Assembly: GCA_019321725.1 (NCBI GenBank)
Contig: CM033124.1
Span: 4,030,001-4,094,000 of the forward strand
Source: Paulownia fortunei
Lineage: Eukaryota; Streptophyta; Magnoliopsida; Lamiales; Paulowniaceae
Length of the DNA stretch: 64,000 nt
Direction of reading: 5' to 3'
How positions within the stretch are numbered: the stretch's first letter is position 1; each line of letters opens with the position of its first letter. Made by a program: the position numbers and the translations under genes. Below are positions 34,501 through 45,859 of this stretch, in pieces. The notes beneath the pieces were generated by a model, which was not told the origin of the DNA, did no database searches, and saw nothing but the letters and a program-made list of their open reading frames with translations.

Positions 34501-35011
34501 TGATGGGATTATTTCGCTATCTATAGGAAAGCTTAACTCTCTGAAGTACTTGAATTTGTCTCATAATAGCCTTACAGGACATATACCTACATCTCTTGGA
34601 AATGTGAGTGCACTCGAATCGTTGGACCTGTCTTCAAACCAATTGGTAGGGGAAATTCCAGGGCAATTGACAAGGCTGACATTCCTTTCTAAATTAAACC
34701 TTTCATGGAATAATCTTGTTGGGCAGATACCTCAATCTGTCCAGTTTTCTACATTTGACAATGATTCATATATGGGAAACTCAGGATTATGCGGATTTCC
34801 ATTGACAAAAAAATGTAAAGAGGACAATGTAAGGCCTTCGCATCCAATGTTGCCACAAGATGATGATGACTCTGATTTTCTAGACGGATTTGGTTGGCAA
34901 GTTGTTCTTTTGGGGTATGGATGTGGATTTGTATTTGGAACTACTGTGGGTTATTTTATTTTTCGGTATGGAAGACCTAAATGGTTTGTGGGCTTCTTTT
35001 TTGATGTTTAA
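27899..35011 (+). CDS. LRR receptor-like protein, three-exon model (chimeric RLK/RLP)
   Basis: Exons: 27899-28520, 30047-30190, 33657-35011. Exon 1 gives a signal peptide (hydrophobic FFLLAVLLLVHCLA), an LRR N-cap with CSWIGVTC (Cys60 and Cys67) and about five LRRs, as in subfamily XII receptor kinases. Exon 2 gives two LRRs. Exon 3 encodes about 13 LRRs with a non-LRR island (YYEESMEFVLKGTVLS), an SGLCGFPL cap, an acidic DDDDSD stretch, one membrane helix (VVLLGYGCGFVFGTTVGYF) and a short cytoplasmic tail, the C-terminus of Cf-type receptor-like proteins. Both junctions are G|GT (phase 1) and keep the LRR frame. It would be a plasma-membrane sensor lacking its own kinase. The alternative is that exon 3 is a separate truncated RLP: its acceptor tttcag also reads as coding (DKLSGNIP). 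The open frame is intact in all three exons. Confidence 0.6.
28521..30046 (+). other. Intron 1 of LRR receptor gene
   Basis: It begins gtatga and ends ccacag. It is AT-rich and contains a MITE at 29387-29810. Short similar phrases (caaatttatgta...gtttgt...cattc) at about 29252 and 29840 flank the MITE. No coding sequence seen. Confidence 0.7.
29387..29810. mobile_element. MITE with about 50-bp terminal inverted repeats and 10-bp target duplication
   Basis: The left part ataattatatttttggt... through aatttcaattcctttg pairs with the right part, where the plus strand reads caaaggaattgaaattgatt through accaaaaatataatt. The flanks both read tccgtttgat (29377-29386 and 29810-29819, boundaries uncertain by a base). 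A 9-10-bp duplication and long TIRs suggest a Mutator-type MITE. It is non-coding. Confidence 0.7.
30047..30190 (+). CDS. LRR receptor exon 2 (two LRRs)
   Basis: The exon is exactly 144 bp (two 24-residue LRRs), flanked by ccacag and gtatga. It reads GNIPEEIGHLNNLRILSMSD and then NKLTGTLPPTIFNI and IDISKNMLTG. Both ends are in phase 1, so it can join exon 1, the RLP-type exon at 33657, or the LRR exon at 38738 without changing frame. It is too short to stand alone as a gene. Confidence 0.8.
30191..31389. other. Large intron, left part
   Basis: Non-coding. About 30400-31390 is less AT-rich than typical intron DNA and looks like decayed retrotransposon sequence next to the gag remnant at 31390, but I could not identify domains. 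Confidence 0.4.
31390..32254 (-). pseudogene. Decayed gypsy (Athila-like) gag remnant
   Basis: On the minus strand several frames give typical gag text: TTQVEALSKELENLQ next to the assembly gap, then SLEEAIAQLSNIQSQFMLE, TRTNVQNPST, FQILEVQICELDDIFPERQQ and DVIILRSSE. The last resembles the conserved AITLRSG phrase of Athila-type gag proteins. Stops and shifts are frequent. It lies in the large intron of the receptor locus, in antisense orientation, and is cut by the N run. Confidence 0.6.
32255..32354. other. Assembly gap (100 N)
   Basis: Exactly 100 N, the conventional size for a gap of unknown length. It falls inside the gag-like remnant in the large intron, so the true distance between exons 2 and 3 of the receptor locus is not known, and misjoining here cannot be excluded. 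Confidence 0.99.
32355..33656. other. Large intron, right part
   Basis: AT-rich non-coding sequence. Two overlapping small open frames at 32685-32901 have no family resemblance. It ends with a pyrimidine-rich tract (tctctttttgttt) and tttcag before the RLP-type exon. Confidence 0.45.
33657..35011 (+). CDS. RLP-type terminal exon (LRRs, membrane helix, no kinase)
   Basis: The open frame encodes 451 codons after two bases that complete the split Gly codon. It has about nine LRRs, then FPKLQVFDISHNAFTGFLP, the island KNITEEGNRVLYYEES, four more LRRs (NSLKYLNLSHNSLTGHIP, ALESLDLSSNQLVGEIP), FDNDSYMGNSGLCGFPL, acidic residues, a transmembrane helix and the short basic tail FRYGRPKWFVG. This is the classical C-terminal half of Cf-9/RLP12-like proteins, usually encoded without introns. 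Such proteins act with SOBIR1- and BAK1-type kinases. The upstream open frame reaches 33641 only with a non-ATG codon, so it needs an upstream exon or is 5'-truncated. Confidence 0.85.
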
Positions 35012-38000
35012 TACAAGACAGAGGGGAGCAGTAGAAGTAGAAGGAATGGTAGAGGAAATGTAGTACGATGGAAAATTTGATTGAAGTTAAAATCAACTGA
35101 TCAATTGTGGTTTTTGTGAACAATCAGATGTATTCTATGGCTTATCCTAATGGACTACATAATAAACATAAGTTCACTTTTTATCTCTTAGATTTCCATT
35201 CAAACATGCAGATTGCTACTCTATCCTGATTAATTTTGATTATAAGTTGGTTGATTTCTTCACCAATTTCAGGTTGAAACTGGATTTTGATATATGTTTA
35301 TTCCTTTAATTGGAATATGCTAAAATCAAAAACTGCTTCATATTACAAATAATGTTGCACATTTTCAACATTGCCATCTTATTTGAAAACTTTTTCCTCA
35401 ATTGAACACCACATAATTGGGGAAGTTTTGTGTGAGTAGTTGTGAAAATGGTGGATTACAGCCAGTGTAACTAACAGACAACTCTTAAAAAACAAGAAGA
35501 ATTATGTTTATAAATTCTTGGATTTTTAGGGAAAAAAATATACATATATATATGTGTGTGTGTGTGCAAGAGTTTGGAATTTTTGTTTTAAATATTTAGA
35601 ATCATAGGAGTAAGATTGTCATTATTGGACTTCTGCTAACCCCTCCAACCGGAAATTCACATATGAGTTTTTTGATTGTTAGGCTTCTCATCAAATTAAA
35701 CAAATTCGTTAAAATTTTAAAAATAAAATTGGGATTCACTTATTTATATTAAAGAATTTTCTAATTTTTCTACAATATTTTGTAAAATATTTTAAAAAAC
35801 TTATAAATCTTAGCCAAATTAACACCCTGTAATTAAGAAAAGGAAAGTTCCTCAACATCAGTTTATTTCCTCCGGTAACATTATTGTTTAAAGCATTTTG
35901 TTGAAATCATTTTTTTCTTGGAAATTTATATAGGCACTCCACACATTTTGATAAAAGCATTTCACTTTTTTTTTTTTAAACTTTAGTAAACAGATAAAAA
36001 TGCCCCTTCAATCTGTTAAACATAATTTCCTTTATTTTTAAAGTTAGCCCTTTTAACCTATTCATCACTTTTATTTTGCACGACACTTAGTTTCTTATTA
36101 TCTCATTCAAGTATTTGCTGCATATTTTTTCCATTTTTAGGTATTTGTTATTTAATTTAAAAAATAAAAAAAATTCCACTTTACCTTTTTTTATTGTTTG
36201 TACGGTTATGTGTTACCCCCTATAGGACATTTCATGCAATTCGGAAGGATTTCAAATAAAGTATGTTAGGAGAACAAATAATGTCATTATTACAAAAAGC
36301 TATACATGTGAAATGGTTATTTATTTTTCTAGTGTGTTGTATATATTCATGTGTGCATATAAGGCGGATATATGAATAATTATTCACATGCAAATCACAT
36401 AAAACATATTTTGAAAAGTTTATAAATTTTTTAAATGCCAAATTTTTATCGTGTGGTATTTTACTAACTAGACTTCATATTAGGGTGTCTGAAAATATAA
36501 CACAAAAAAATAAATAAATAAATAAATTGAGTTTCCCCAAAAAATTGAAAATGTTCATGACCACCACTTTATAGGGAAATTTACAGAATATTTGAACTGA
36601 TGAAGTGGAAGTCATTAGCTCTTGTAGTGCTGTACAGATATACTTGTCTATCTCAGTACCCTCTGTACATAAACTTATCGCTTTTATCCTCTGTAAACGC
36701 TATAATATTTGTTAGCACCATTTTTAGATATCTAATATATCAGACTTACCCTTACTTCCAACAAACATAATTATACTTAGTAAAAACTATTTATTTTTCA
36801 CATCAAAAAGAAAAGAAACCACCATAAAAATTTGAATTTTCATTGAAGTATATTTAAATGAAAATCGAAATAGAATTCTATAAAAAGCTTATAGGTTCCC
36901 CTACTAATTTTTTCACTAAATACTCTAAGACTTCTCTCGAACACCTTATTAGAATAAGATATTTAAAGATTTAAAGAGTTTATAAGTTAATCCCGAACAT
37001 CCTCTGTATTGATAGGACCAAGAATCTAATATGGATTCTTACAAATGGTGGTATTAGAGCCTACTTCACGATGATATCCACTTGGGTAGTTTTTGTTGAT
37101 AAAATATTTTAAAAATATTAAAAATTGTAAGAATTCCAACAAAAGTTGACTTTCAAGATAAATTGTTCTCAAATAAAATTGAAAATTAGAGAATTACAAA
37201 CTTAACTTTCAAAAAATATATGTATACATGATTTCCAAGTAAATCATTCTGCAAATAAAACGGCTCTTTAAGAATAAGGAATTCTCGCAAACTGAAATGT
37301 CCAATCTTTTATTTCAATTATTGTAAATATAATTATTGAATTACTCATTATTATTAATATTCACATAGAACTGAAATATCATATTAAAATACTATAATAG
37401 TATAAGTTTATTATTATCACCATTAGTATAATATGATTCAAATAGAAAAGAATAAAATCTCACTAGTTTTCTGTTTAATAATTATAGAGTAGGTAATTCA
37501 GCAAATTCTTGTCATTATTGTTGGGTGAAACTTAAATCATCTTACTATCTCTGAAAAATTCAAACATTGAATTATTCATGAACTTCACAATATTCTTCCC
37601 ACAAAGTTCCATAAAAATCGAATGACACTAAATCTACTGTTAACTATACGAAAATATACTCATTCTCACAAATATGAAGCACTAGGAATTTGAAATAAAT
37701 TTTGCTCTTAAAACTATTGAGAAAAAAATTATTTTAAAGATGGACATGTTTTAGGATGGTATTTACATAAGGCATTCCTCTTTTTGGGTACAGTTAGGAG
37801 TTGAAATTAAGAAATCAGAGAATTAGGAAACAATTATTATGTTTCACTTTGTGAAGATGTTTTAATTCTTCCCACTGTTTTTAAGAGTATATTGTGCAAG
37901 AATTCAGATTCCCTACAATATGTGTGTTTGACCCAAAACAAATAAAAAAATGGCGTCAATCATGCATGCGCAACAACATTTAGCAATTTAAATTTTAAAG

Positions 38001-38737
38001 CTACAATTAGATTCGATAATATACTAAAATGTTGCGAAAATATGTTTTAGAATTCTTAAAATTTTGTAAATTTATTGCTCAAATTCTAATAATGGACAAA
38101 CCTACAACTTTTGATGAAATTTGGTAAAATACCTTCTATCCAAATAAATAATCTCATTCAAGTAACCTTTTAAAATATGGAACACAACTAATTTAGTATT
38201 ATACCAATAAGGTTTTTTTCGAGGTGGTAAGGTTTGAAAAACTCTACAATTTCTAAAAACTCTTGGATTTCACTCTTTCTTATACGTGGGTATTTTGTCT
38301 ACTTTGATTTATAACATTAACTAGCTTTTGGCATCTTCGTATAATACAAAATGATGAATGATTAGTTATTAATTGCACATAATCTTTAATATCTCGATGT
38401 TGTAATACAAAATGATTAATTTATCAAATTTCTCAAAAACAAAAATCTATCCTAGTGTACGAATTAGTTGATATATAGGTCAGATCTAAGTTTCAAATAT
38501 ATTGGTTATGTTCCATATATAGGAAATGCAAAATAATAAAACAAGATCGATTGATTTAACTATATTTGTTCGTCTCATATTGTCGATAAAATGCACCGAT
38601 CGGGCACCTATTGATACTTTTATGAATTCCAACAAAAATACTTTCAATAGCTCAATTTCTTATGTGCGCTAAAATTTTGTATTGATAATATAGTTTGAGA
38701 GCACGTCAAAATGCTATTTTTTATTTCTTTCATGTAG
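35012..38737. other. 3' flank of RLP exon and long spacer or intron
   Basis: An AATAAA at 35161-35166 is a candidate poly(A) signal for the RLP exon. 35539-35566 is a TA/TG microsatellite and about 36506-36528 an AAAT-type repeat. A tggtattagagcc at about 37048 resembles a tRNA-Met primer-binding site but no LTR was visible. If the receptor-kinase exons belong to the same transcription unit, this stretch is part of an 8.5-kb intron (30191-38737). Confidence 0.5.
35539..35566. repeat. TA/TG microsatellite
   Basis: Reads acatatatatatatgtgtgt-like sequence, TA repeats followed by about seven TG repeats. Lies downstream of the RLP exon. Confidence 0.7.
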
Positions 38738-41627
38738 ATACAATTCCACAAGAGTTTGGTAATCTTTATAATTTGAAATATTTGGGCATGGAACGTAATA
38801 ACCTCATAGGCTTCATTCCGTTTACCATTTACAACATTACCTCACTTAAAGTAATTGCATTGGCCAAGAACAACCTCTCTGGCTCTCTTTCCCCACATAT
38901 TGAAAATTTAACAAAGCTTAATACCATATTTGTTAGCGATAACCAGTTGACAGGTAATAGAATGATCCTTCATAAACCTGAGATAGTATATTAGTTCTAT
39001 TATTATTTTTTTACAATTCTCATAATGTTATTCAATATTCATGAATGAATAAGAGCCTACGAGATCTTAAACTTGTGATTATCAATGTAATATAAAATAT
39101 GGAGCCGTTAATGAATCATTTTTCAATCTAAATCTAATTCAAATGTTATTTGACTATTTAAAGTCCACACTCAAATTTGATGGATCTCATCTGATTAAAA
39201 ATCTATCTCTATTATCTGGTTAAATAGTTTGAATAGGGTATTTCTAATTATATCCTTATGGATATTATATACCTTATTATAGGTTATTTTCATTTCTTAT
39301 AAAACCCTTTTATGACTTGAATTATGTTTTTATATGCAGACCATAGTAATTTACCTATTTGAATTGAAGTCCCTGTTTAGAACTTCAAAAAACAAAAACA
39401 AAAAAAAAAAAAAAAAAGAATTTCACAACACTTATTTTCATAAATCATTTTCTATTTTCAAAACTCTATTTTTTATTTTCGGATTCAGATTCGGCATTAA
39501 CATACAAATTCTTGAAGGATCTTAAATCGGATTTCAATATATCATCTAGATTGAAAATGCCAAGATTGGACATGAATATGGCCCATACAAAAATGTATTA
39601 TACTAGCAAAAATTAGACCATATATCATCAAAATTATTAGTGATATAAAAACTCTATGAATATTTATATTTCATAATCTAACCGTATAAATGAAAACAAA
39701 ATCTTATAAGAAAAAAACTTATGATTATTTTAAGAAACAAGGCAAAGAATAAAGAAGATAATAGACAGAGTGGAAGATGCTATATCATATTTTACTAATA
39801 AGATGTTGGTTATTCATCTCAAATGATATCAATATACCACATACTAAATTATCATCATCTCACATTATAAATATAAAATATCTCCTAGAATAGTTTGCGG
39901 TGCGAAAATCTTCAAGTACAAAGCCAAGGGTGATTTCCAAAATACGATTGATTAATAAAAAACATAAGGTAACTTGAAAACTTATATACACCATAAAACT
40001 CAACCTCAACATAAAACAGCCTCAATAAAAATTATACAAAAGTACAACAGCATCCTATTCAAGACCAAAATAACATATTCAACACCAAAATAACATAATA
40101 CCATAAGCCAACAACGTGTACCAATTCAAATAGGTACACACATGGAAACCAAAAAATATAAATGATGTGACTGCTTATCTGCACTTTATATATATTAACA
40201 ACCCTAAGGGACACAACCCTCAAAATAATATAATCATTCCACATAAGTTTAAACCGCTGGACTAGTCGTCAACTTCCTCCTCCTGACTTATATATTGAGG
40301 GAAGAGACCCGAATTAGATACAACAACGAGTTTCTATAGTTGGTACAATATGCATGTATAACTTTAGTTTAATTTGATGTACATCTACCAATTTGCTTGC
40401 ACTGTGTTTAAGGATATGGAGACCATCACATCATTAATGTCACTATAGTGATTGGTAAAATGGCATGCTCAATGTTTGAGTTACTAAACTTGTAGCTATA
40501 GTAAAACAAAGTTACTTTTTTATCTTTTCAGCAGGAACATAAAGTTGCAACAAATAAGTTGTACAAGTAGCATTCTAATTTGTCTGTTTTCAACATGGCA
40601 GGTGCAATTCCACAAGAAATTGGCTACATTTACTAATTAGATTGGCTAGACCTAGCTAATAACTTGTTCACTCATGGCATCCCATTAGGCCTCTTCAACA
40701 TGTCAAAGATAAGAACGATATCCCTATCACAAAATCTCCTATTAGGCAATCTACCTGCAACTAGTTATAATCTACCAAATCTAGAGTTGTTGTACCTTAA
40801 CATCAATAACCTCACTGGACCCATACTCAATTCTATAACAAACTGCACAAATCTTACTGAAATTGACCTTTCTTATAATCAACTAAATGGTCCAATTCCA
40901 AGCTCCACGGGCAATCTAAGACTTCTTCAGATTTTGAACTTTAGGTGTAAACAACTTTACTAGTGAACCTTCATCAATCGAATTTTGCTTTTTAACTTCA
41001 CTTACAGACTGCCAATACTTGGAAGAATTGTCGTTAACTAATAACCCTTTGGATGGCTTCCTTCCATATTCTATTGGAAATTTCTCCGAGTCATTGCAAT
41101 ATATAGCTGCCGCTGGTTGCAAGATCAAGGGTAACATTCCAAATGAAATTGGAAATTTGAGTAATTTTCAAGATTTATATCTAGATTATAATGAATTGGA
41201 TAGCCTAATCCCAACGGCATTCTAAGGCTTACAAAAGCTTCAATGATTATACCTCAATGACAACCAACTCTTAGGATCTTTTCCAGATAGCCTATGTGTG
41301 TTGCAAAACTTGGGAGCACTGTATTTAGGAAGAAATCAGATCTCAGGACCAATCCCTGAATGCATAGGGGATGTTATTTATCTAAGAGAGATTTATCTTT
41401 CTTCCAACCAACTGGATTCAAGTATTCCCTCAACCTTCTGGAATCTTAAAGATCTCTCCCTGCTGGACATATCTTCAAACTCTTTAAATGGATCTCTTAG
41501 CCCAGCTATTAGTAATTTAAAGGGGGCAGTAGCCATTAATCTGTCAAGGAATATATTTTCAGGCACTATTCCTAGCCCTATTGGAAGTTTGCAGACATTG
41601 ATAAATATTTCAATCTTTCATGTTTAA
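38738..41627 (+). pseudogene. LRR exons of receptor kinase, broken
   Basis: 38738-38953 is an exon of exactly 216 bp (three LRRs: TIPQEFGNLYNLKYLGMERN, GFIPFTIYNITSLKVIALAK, NNLSGSL), ending at gtaata. The next exon starts at 40602 after ggcag and reads AIPQEIGYIY, then a stop, LDWLDLANNLFTHGIPLGLF, MSKIRTISLSQNLLLG, NITNCTNLTEIDLSYNQL-like text. A frameshift near 40943 is followed by DCQYLEELSLTNNP, NFSESLQ, NEIGNLSNFQDLYLDYNEL, stops at about 41223 and 41249, LGALYLGRNQISGPIPECIG and LLDISSNSLNGSLSPAI. The LRRs are of the subfamily XII type and match in style and exon phase with exons 1 and 2 at 27899-30190. It has at least three stops and two shifts. Confidence 0.75.
38954..40601. other. 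Intron between LRR exons of receptor kinase
   Basis: Flanked by gtaata and ggcag. AT-rich; contains an A-rich run (about 39389-39418). Small open frames at 39334-39525 and 40059-40244 are not protein-like. Confidence 0.6.
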
Positions 41628-42844
41628 CAATGACTTGTGTGGTGCTCCTAGGTTTAATGTCCCTCCTTGCCCTATTGATTCTGAAAAAAAAGAAAGCTTC
41701 TAGTTGTCTTTGTCGCTTCGGGGTCCATCGTGGTAATCATTGCTACTGTGGTTATCCTTGTAGTAAAGAGGTATCAAAAGAAAAATCAGTCTCCAAATCT
41801 TTTAGATTTCTGGTTACCACCAAGACAGAAGAATTTCATATCATGAACTCCATCAAGCAACTGATGGTTATAATGAGTAATTTGCTCGGCATGGGGGGTT
41901 TTGGTGCTGTCTACAAAGGGGTTCTCAGAGATGGAACACTTCTAGCAGTGAAGGTGCTTAATTTGCAGGTAGAAAGGGCACTGAAAAGTTTTGATGCAGA
42001 ATGTGAAGTATTTCGCAACATTCTGCATCTGAATCTCACCAAAGTCATATGTAGTTGCTCTAACGACAATTTTAAGGCCTTAGTTCTTGATTACAAGCCC
42101 AAAGGCAGCCTTGAAAGGTGGTTGTATTCCCACAACTATTTCTTAGATATTATCCAAAGGTTAAACATAATGATCGATGTTGCATGTGCACTTGAATATC
42201 TCCACCATGGTTACACTAAATCAGTGATTCATTGTGATTTAAAGCCTAGTAGTGTGCTTCTGGATGATGATATGGTTGCCTACGTTAGTGATTTTGGTAT
42301 GGCAAAATTGTTAGGTGAGGAAGATAGCTTCACGCACACCAGAACCCTAGCTACTTTGGGATATATGGCACCAGGTGAATCTTTTTACTGCATATTAAAA
42401 TTCAGTTAACCACCCCACCCCACCTTCTCTCCAGAAAGATTCTTATAAGTGGTAATATTGGTTTCAGAATACCGAATGGAAGGAACAGTATCACCCAGAT
42501 GTGATGTTTATAGTTATGGAACTAGGTTGATGGAGGTTTTCATGAGAACAAAACCCAACGATGAACGCTTTGTTGGAGATTTCAGCATGAAGAGCTGGGT
42601 ACAAAATTCTGTGCCAAATAATGTACTGCAAATTGTGGATGCAAACTTATTGGCTCCAAATGAACAACACTTCACTGAAAAATTAAATTGTTTAACATCC
42701 ATCATGGAATTGGCTATCAGTTGCACAGTAGAATCTCCAAGGGAGAGGACAGGTATGAAAGATGTTCTTTCAACGCTCAAGAAGATCAAACATGGGCTTC
42801 TTGCATATATTGGGGAAAGCAGACAACAAAATCAACAACAATGA
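41628..42844 (+). pseudogene. Receptor kinase transmembrane and kinase domain, broken (subfamily XII-like)
   Basis: After LRR sequence that ends by deletion near 41600, the order is NNDLCGAPRFNV, a membrane helix (readable as VVFVASGSIVVIIATVVILV in another frame), then the kinase from 41880. Visible kinase parts are the Gly loop GMGGFGAVYKG, the Lys in LLAVKVL, HCDLKPSS (42230-42253), SDFGMAKLL and GYMAP. An intron (42375-42467, gtgaat...tttcag) at the site conserved in this subfamily follows, then EYRMEGTVSPRCDVYSYGTR to the stop at 42842. HCD instead of HRD marks a non-RD kinase, as in FLS2 and EFR relatives, but the catalytic-loop Asn is Ser. Frameshifts around 41630-41880 also break it. 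The second kinase exon is open. Confidence 0.8.
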
Positions 42845-43189
42845 AAGTCTGGAACAATTGGATGAGATTAACAAGTTTCCTAGAAATTGGTAGAGGGAGC
42901 TGAAAGATGCAAATAGTCTATTACTCTTATTTCTAGTTCCTTTGATCATTATTGAGAGAATGTTAAACTATGTATTTTCTCTCATAACTGTTGTAAGAGC
43001 AAAGAACAAGGTTCTTAATCCAAATAAACCAAGCTTAAATCATAATGCATCATTTGATGATTAGAGAAAGTTATTAGGTATATCTCCATCCATACTTTCT
43101 CTAATCATCCATACGTTCTAATTATGCAGCTTAGATAGTGGGGTCATGACAAAGGTGAATACACCAAATAAGAATATTCCTCCAGAAGT
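42845..43189. other. 3' flank of receptor kinase with 16-bp hairpin
   Basis: Non-coding. A perfect inverted repeat (43056-43071 and 43094-43109, arm gatgattagagaaagt, 22-nt loop) lies about 210 bp after the stop codon. AATAAA at about 43023 could be a poly(A) signal. Confidence 0.6.
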
Positions 43190-43990
43190 TTGAAGCAAAA
43201 ATTGTGCAAGTGAGAAGAAATTCGATCCTAGTATAGCAGTTAATGATAAGATGTTAAATTGCTAATATGATCTGCTTCAAATGACTGAAAAGATTCTGCA
43301 GTCAAAATATGTTTTATCTTCAATTCATAAAAAAATTGAAGGTGCTTTTTTAACAATAATAATTTTGACTTGTTATATTTTAGTGAAAGCTTGCGAGGTG
43401 GCAACTAATGTCGGCAAAGAAATATCCTCCCCTTTCCTCATCTTGTCATGTCAAAAGCTTTGACAAATCATAAAAGTTTCTTCTAATTTGCTATTATTAA
43501 TATAATGACATTATCCACATTACTTATACAATGACATTATCAACACTATTCATACTAAACAAATTTACAACATATTATTCTAAATAAGAATAATCAATCA
43601 TGTTAATATCATGAAGATAGTATCTAGAGAAGCAAATGATGAAACAAAGCACACAATTAATGAGGTTTAGAAGGATCAGTAGAGTTTGAGTGTTTAGATC
43701 TCACACTTGATGAGCAGTACCTGGTGACCCAAAAGGTAACCCGCAAGAGAGCAATGATGAAAATAATTGGGGGGAAATATAGCTTGCACTGAGATTTTGA
43801 GTAAAAGATGAAAGTGTCATCTTAGGATTCATGTAATCACATGCCAGACCGCAATGTTGATCTGGATACCAGCTGTGCCCATAGTGCTAGCTTGTTATGG
43901 ACCATATTGCAGGATACATAAAATTTTCTAGTTGACCACCATAAGCAAACAAAAAGATGATTTTACAGTAGCGCATTTGACAGGAAAGCT
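43190..43990 (-). pseudogene. Second, more decayed copy of COX15 3' end and flank
   Basis: 43660-43735 (minus) matches the last COX15 exon at 46563-46688. The phrase GTAHQ keeps the His that the other copy has changed to Tyr, but the exon has a deletion near its start and a stop. 43850-43950 matches the preceding exon (tatggtggtcaactagaaaa, cagctgtgcccatagtgct against catgcccacagtgct). The DNA on the low-coordinate side (gttaatgataagatg..., gaaaagattctgc...) resembles 45960-46210. It is therefore a segmental duplicate of the COX15 3' region, now unreadable. Confidence 0.7.
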
Positions 43991-45859
43991 CGTAACATAA
44001 TGAGAGAAATTCAATAAAAGAACATATCAGGTGAGAAACATTCTATTTTAAGGTTACTGTTGGTAATTAGTAATTTACAACAAACTTAGCTATCTAAAGA
44101 AGACAAGTATTTTGTCAGATTTCATCCAAATGATCAATGCCCGAACTTGTATTTTAGTGGATGGAGGAAGAATAAAGCATATACTGTATATGCCTTTAGC
44201 TGAGTTCTAAAACCACTTTCTCATAGCATCTGAGTCATGAGTATTCAAGTATCCACAATAGAAAGTTAAAACCAACCAAAAGCAGCATATGTTGATTGTT
44301 GTGAAACAAGGCATTTATAGCAACAGCACAGACAGTTTTGTTTTAAATAACAAAACTGAAACAGCAATTTAAGTATTCAGCCACTAAGGAGGTTTAAAGA
44401 AGCAAGGCTCAGTAATAACTTACCATAATTAATTTCAATAGGACCTATATATTATAGAGTAAACTCAACATTTTTTGGTGTTTGAAAAACAAAGGCATAG
44501 AACAATCCCAAATCAATTCTAATAGTTACAAATCTAAACACACACTATGACACAGAAAGAGACGGGGAGAGGAATAGAGAGTTTATACAACTATAAATGA
44601 CACCTGTGTTCTCTAATTCTATATGCATAACAGTCTTATGATAATGTGTCACAATAATGGAGAGTGAGAAGATACAACTAAAATCTACCATGAAGGATAG
44701 ATGCTGGAGCAAACATATTTCTCCAGAAACTACCGTGATTTACGAGTACAGAAATTTTCACATATCATGAACTGCTATAATCACGGGCCCAGAATTGATG
44801 CTTCAAAAGACTAGCACATGTGAATGTAATGCTTGAAGAAAGACTAGTTTCTTGTTGTATTGTGCGGAAGTAAGTAGGATATTTGGTGAATTAACACTCT
44901 TAGTGAAATATATGAGACTGTTGTTCAGAACACAAGGACTTCTCACAAGTAATAATTGTGTGGCATTTCAGATCCCCGAAAAAATGTCACTATCTTTGGA
45001 TTTCTTTAACAATATCCAAATTCTGAGTATAAATTCCCTTGACAACAGGTTATGGTGGGTGTGGTTATTTTTGCCTAAATACTGATTAAGCTTGGACCTT
45101 TTATTTAGTTCTATAGAAGCATGGCCTTTTGAGTCTGATTGTATGCATCAAACTGAGATTTAGTAAAACCATGCTCATAATATTATCAGCCAATAACAAC
45201 TGATCATCGATCTCCCAGTGAAAAATGCAAGAGACATGAAGTAGTTGGCTAATTGTTTCCCATCTTACTTTCAAGCACTAATCATCATACAATGACTGAT
45301 TGTCTTCCCAGATAGGTAAACATCTATGATTTGTTCAATTGTTGCAAGTTAAAATTATTAGCTTGGTTTTTCTTATTAGATGAAATATAATTACACTTTA
45401 CGTTGACAGACCCATCACATACCTCTGTAGTTGCTTTTATGTCTGTATAGTCAGTGTATTTAAAAAGAAATTGCTCACAAGTGGCTTCCAAGAGAACATG
45501 ACATCTATTATCCATGTATCACCCATCTCTCGAATGTACCAAAGGCATAGCCCCTGGATGTTTTGTATGCACTACGCAGACAAAAAAAAATCACATTACA
45601 GAGTAATTTCTGTGGAAGCACACACAAGACAAATAGAATAAAAAGATAACAACTTGCATACTGAAGATCCTTCTTAATCAACTCACAATCATATACCACA
45701 AAAGGGTGGAAAAACTATAAAAATATGCTACTGGGGCAGAGAAAAGAGTGGGATATGTCCTCTGATGCTATATTAACCACAAGCATTGGTAAAGAATTGT
45801 TTATTATTTTCTTATTTTAGAAATTTCAGGTGGAAAGAAAAATTGTTTATGGAGTGAAG
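43991..45859. other. Spacer between COX15 copies
   Basis: No coding sequence recognised. A perfect 10-bp inverted repeat with a 6-nt loop lies at 44333-44358 (cagttttgtt arm). Open frames at 44852-45085 and 45324-45699 show no family resemblance. Confidence 0.4.

Noticed and set aside
37045..37065. tggtattagagcc resembling a tRNA-Met primer-binding site
   Set aside because: No LTR end, gag or pol sequence could be recognised on either side; one imperfect match is not enough.
42514..42789. 91-codon minus-strand open frame
   Set aside because: Antisense shadow of the second kinase exon.
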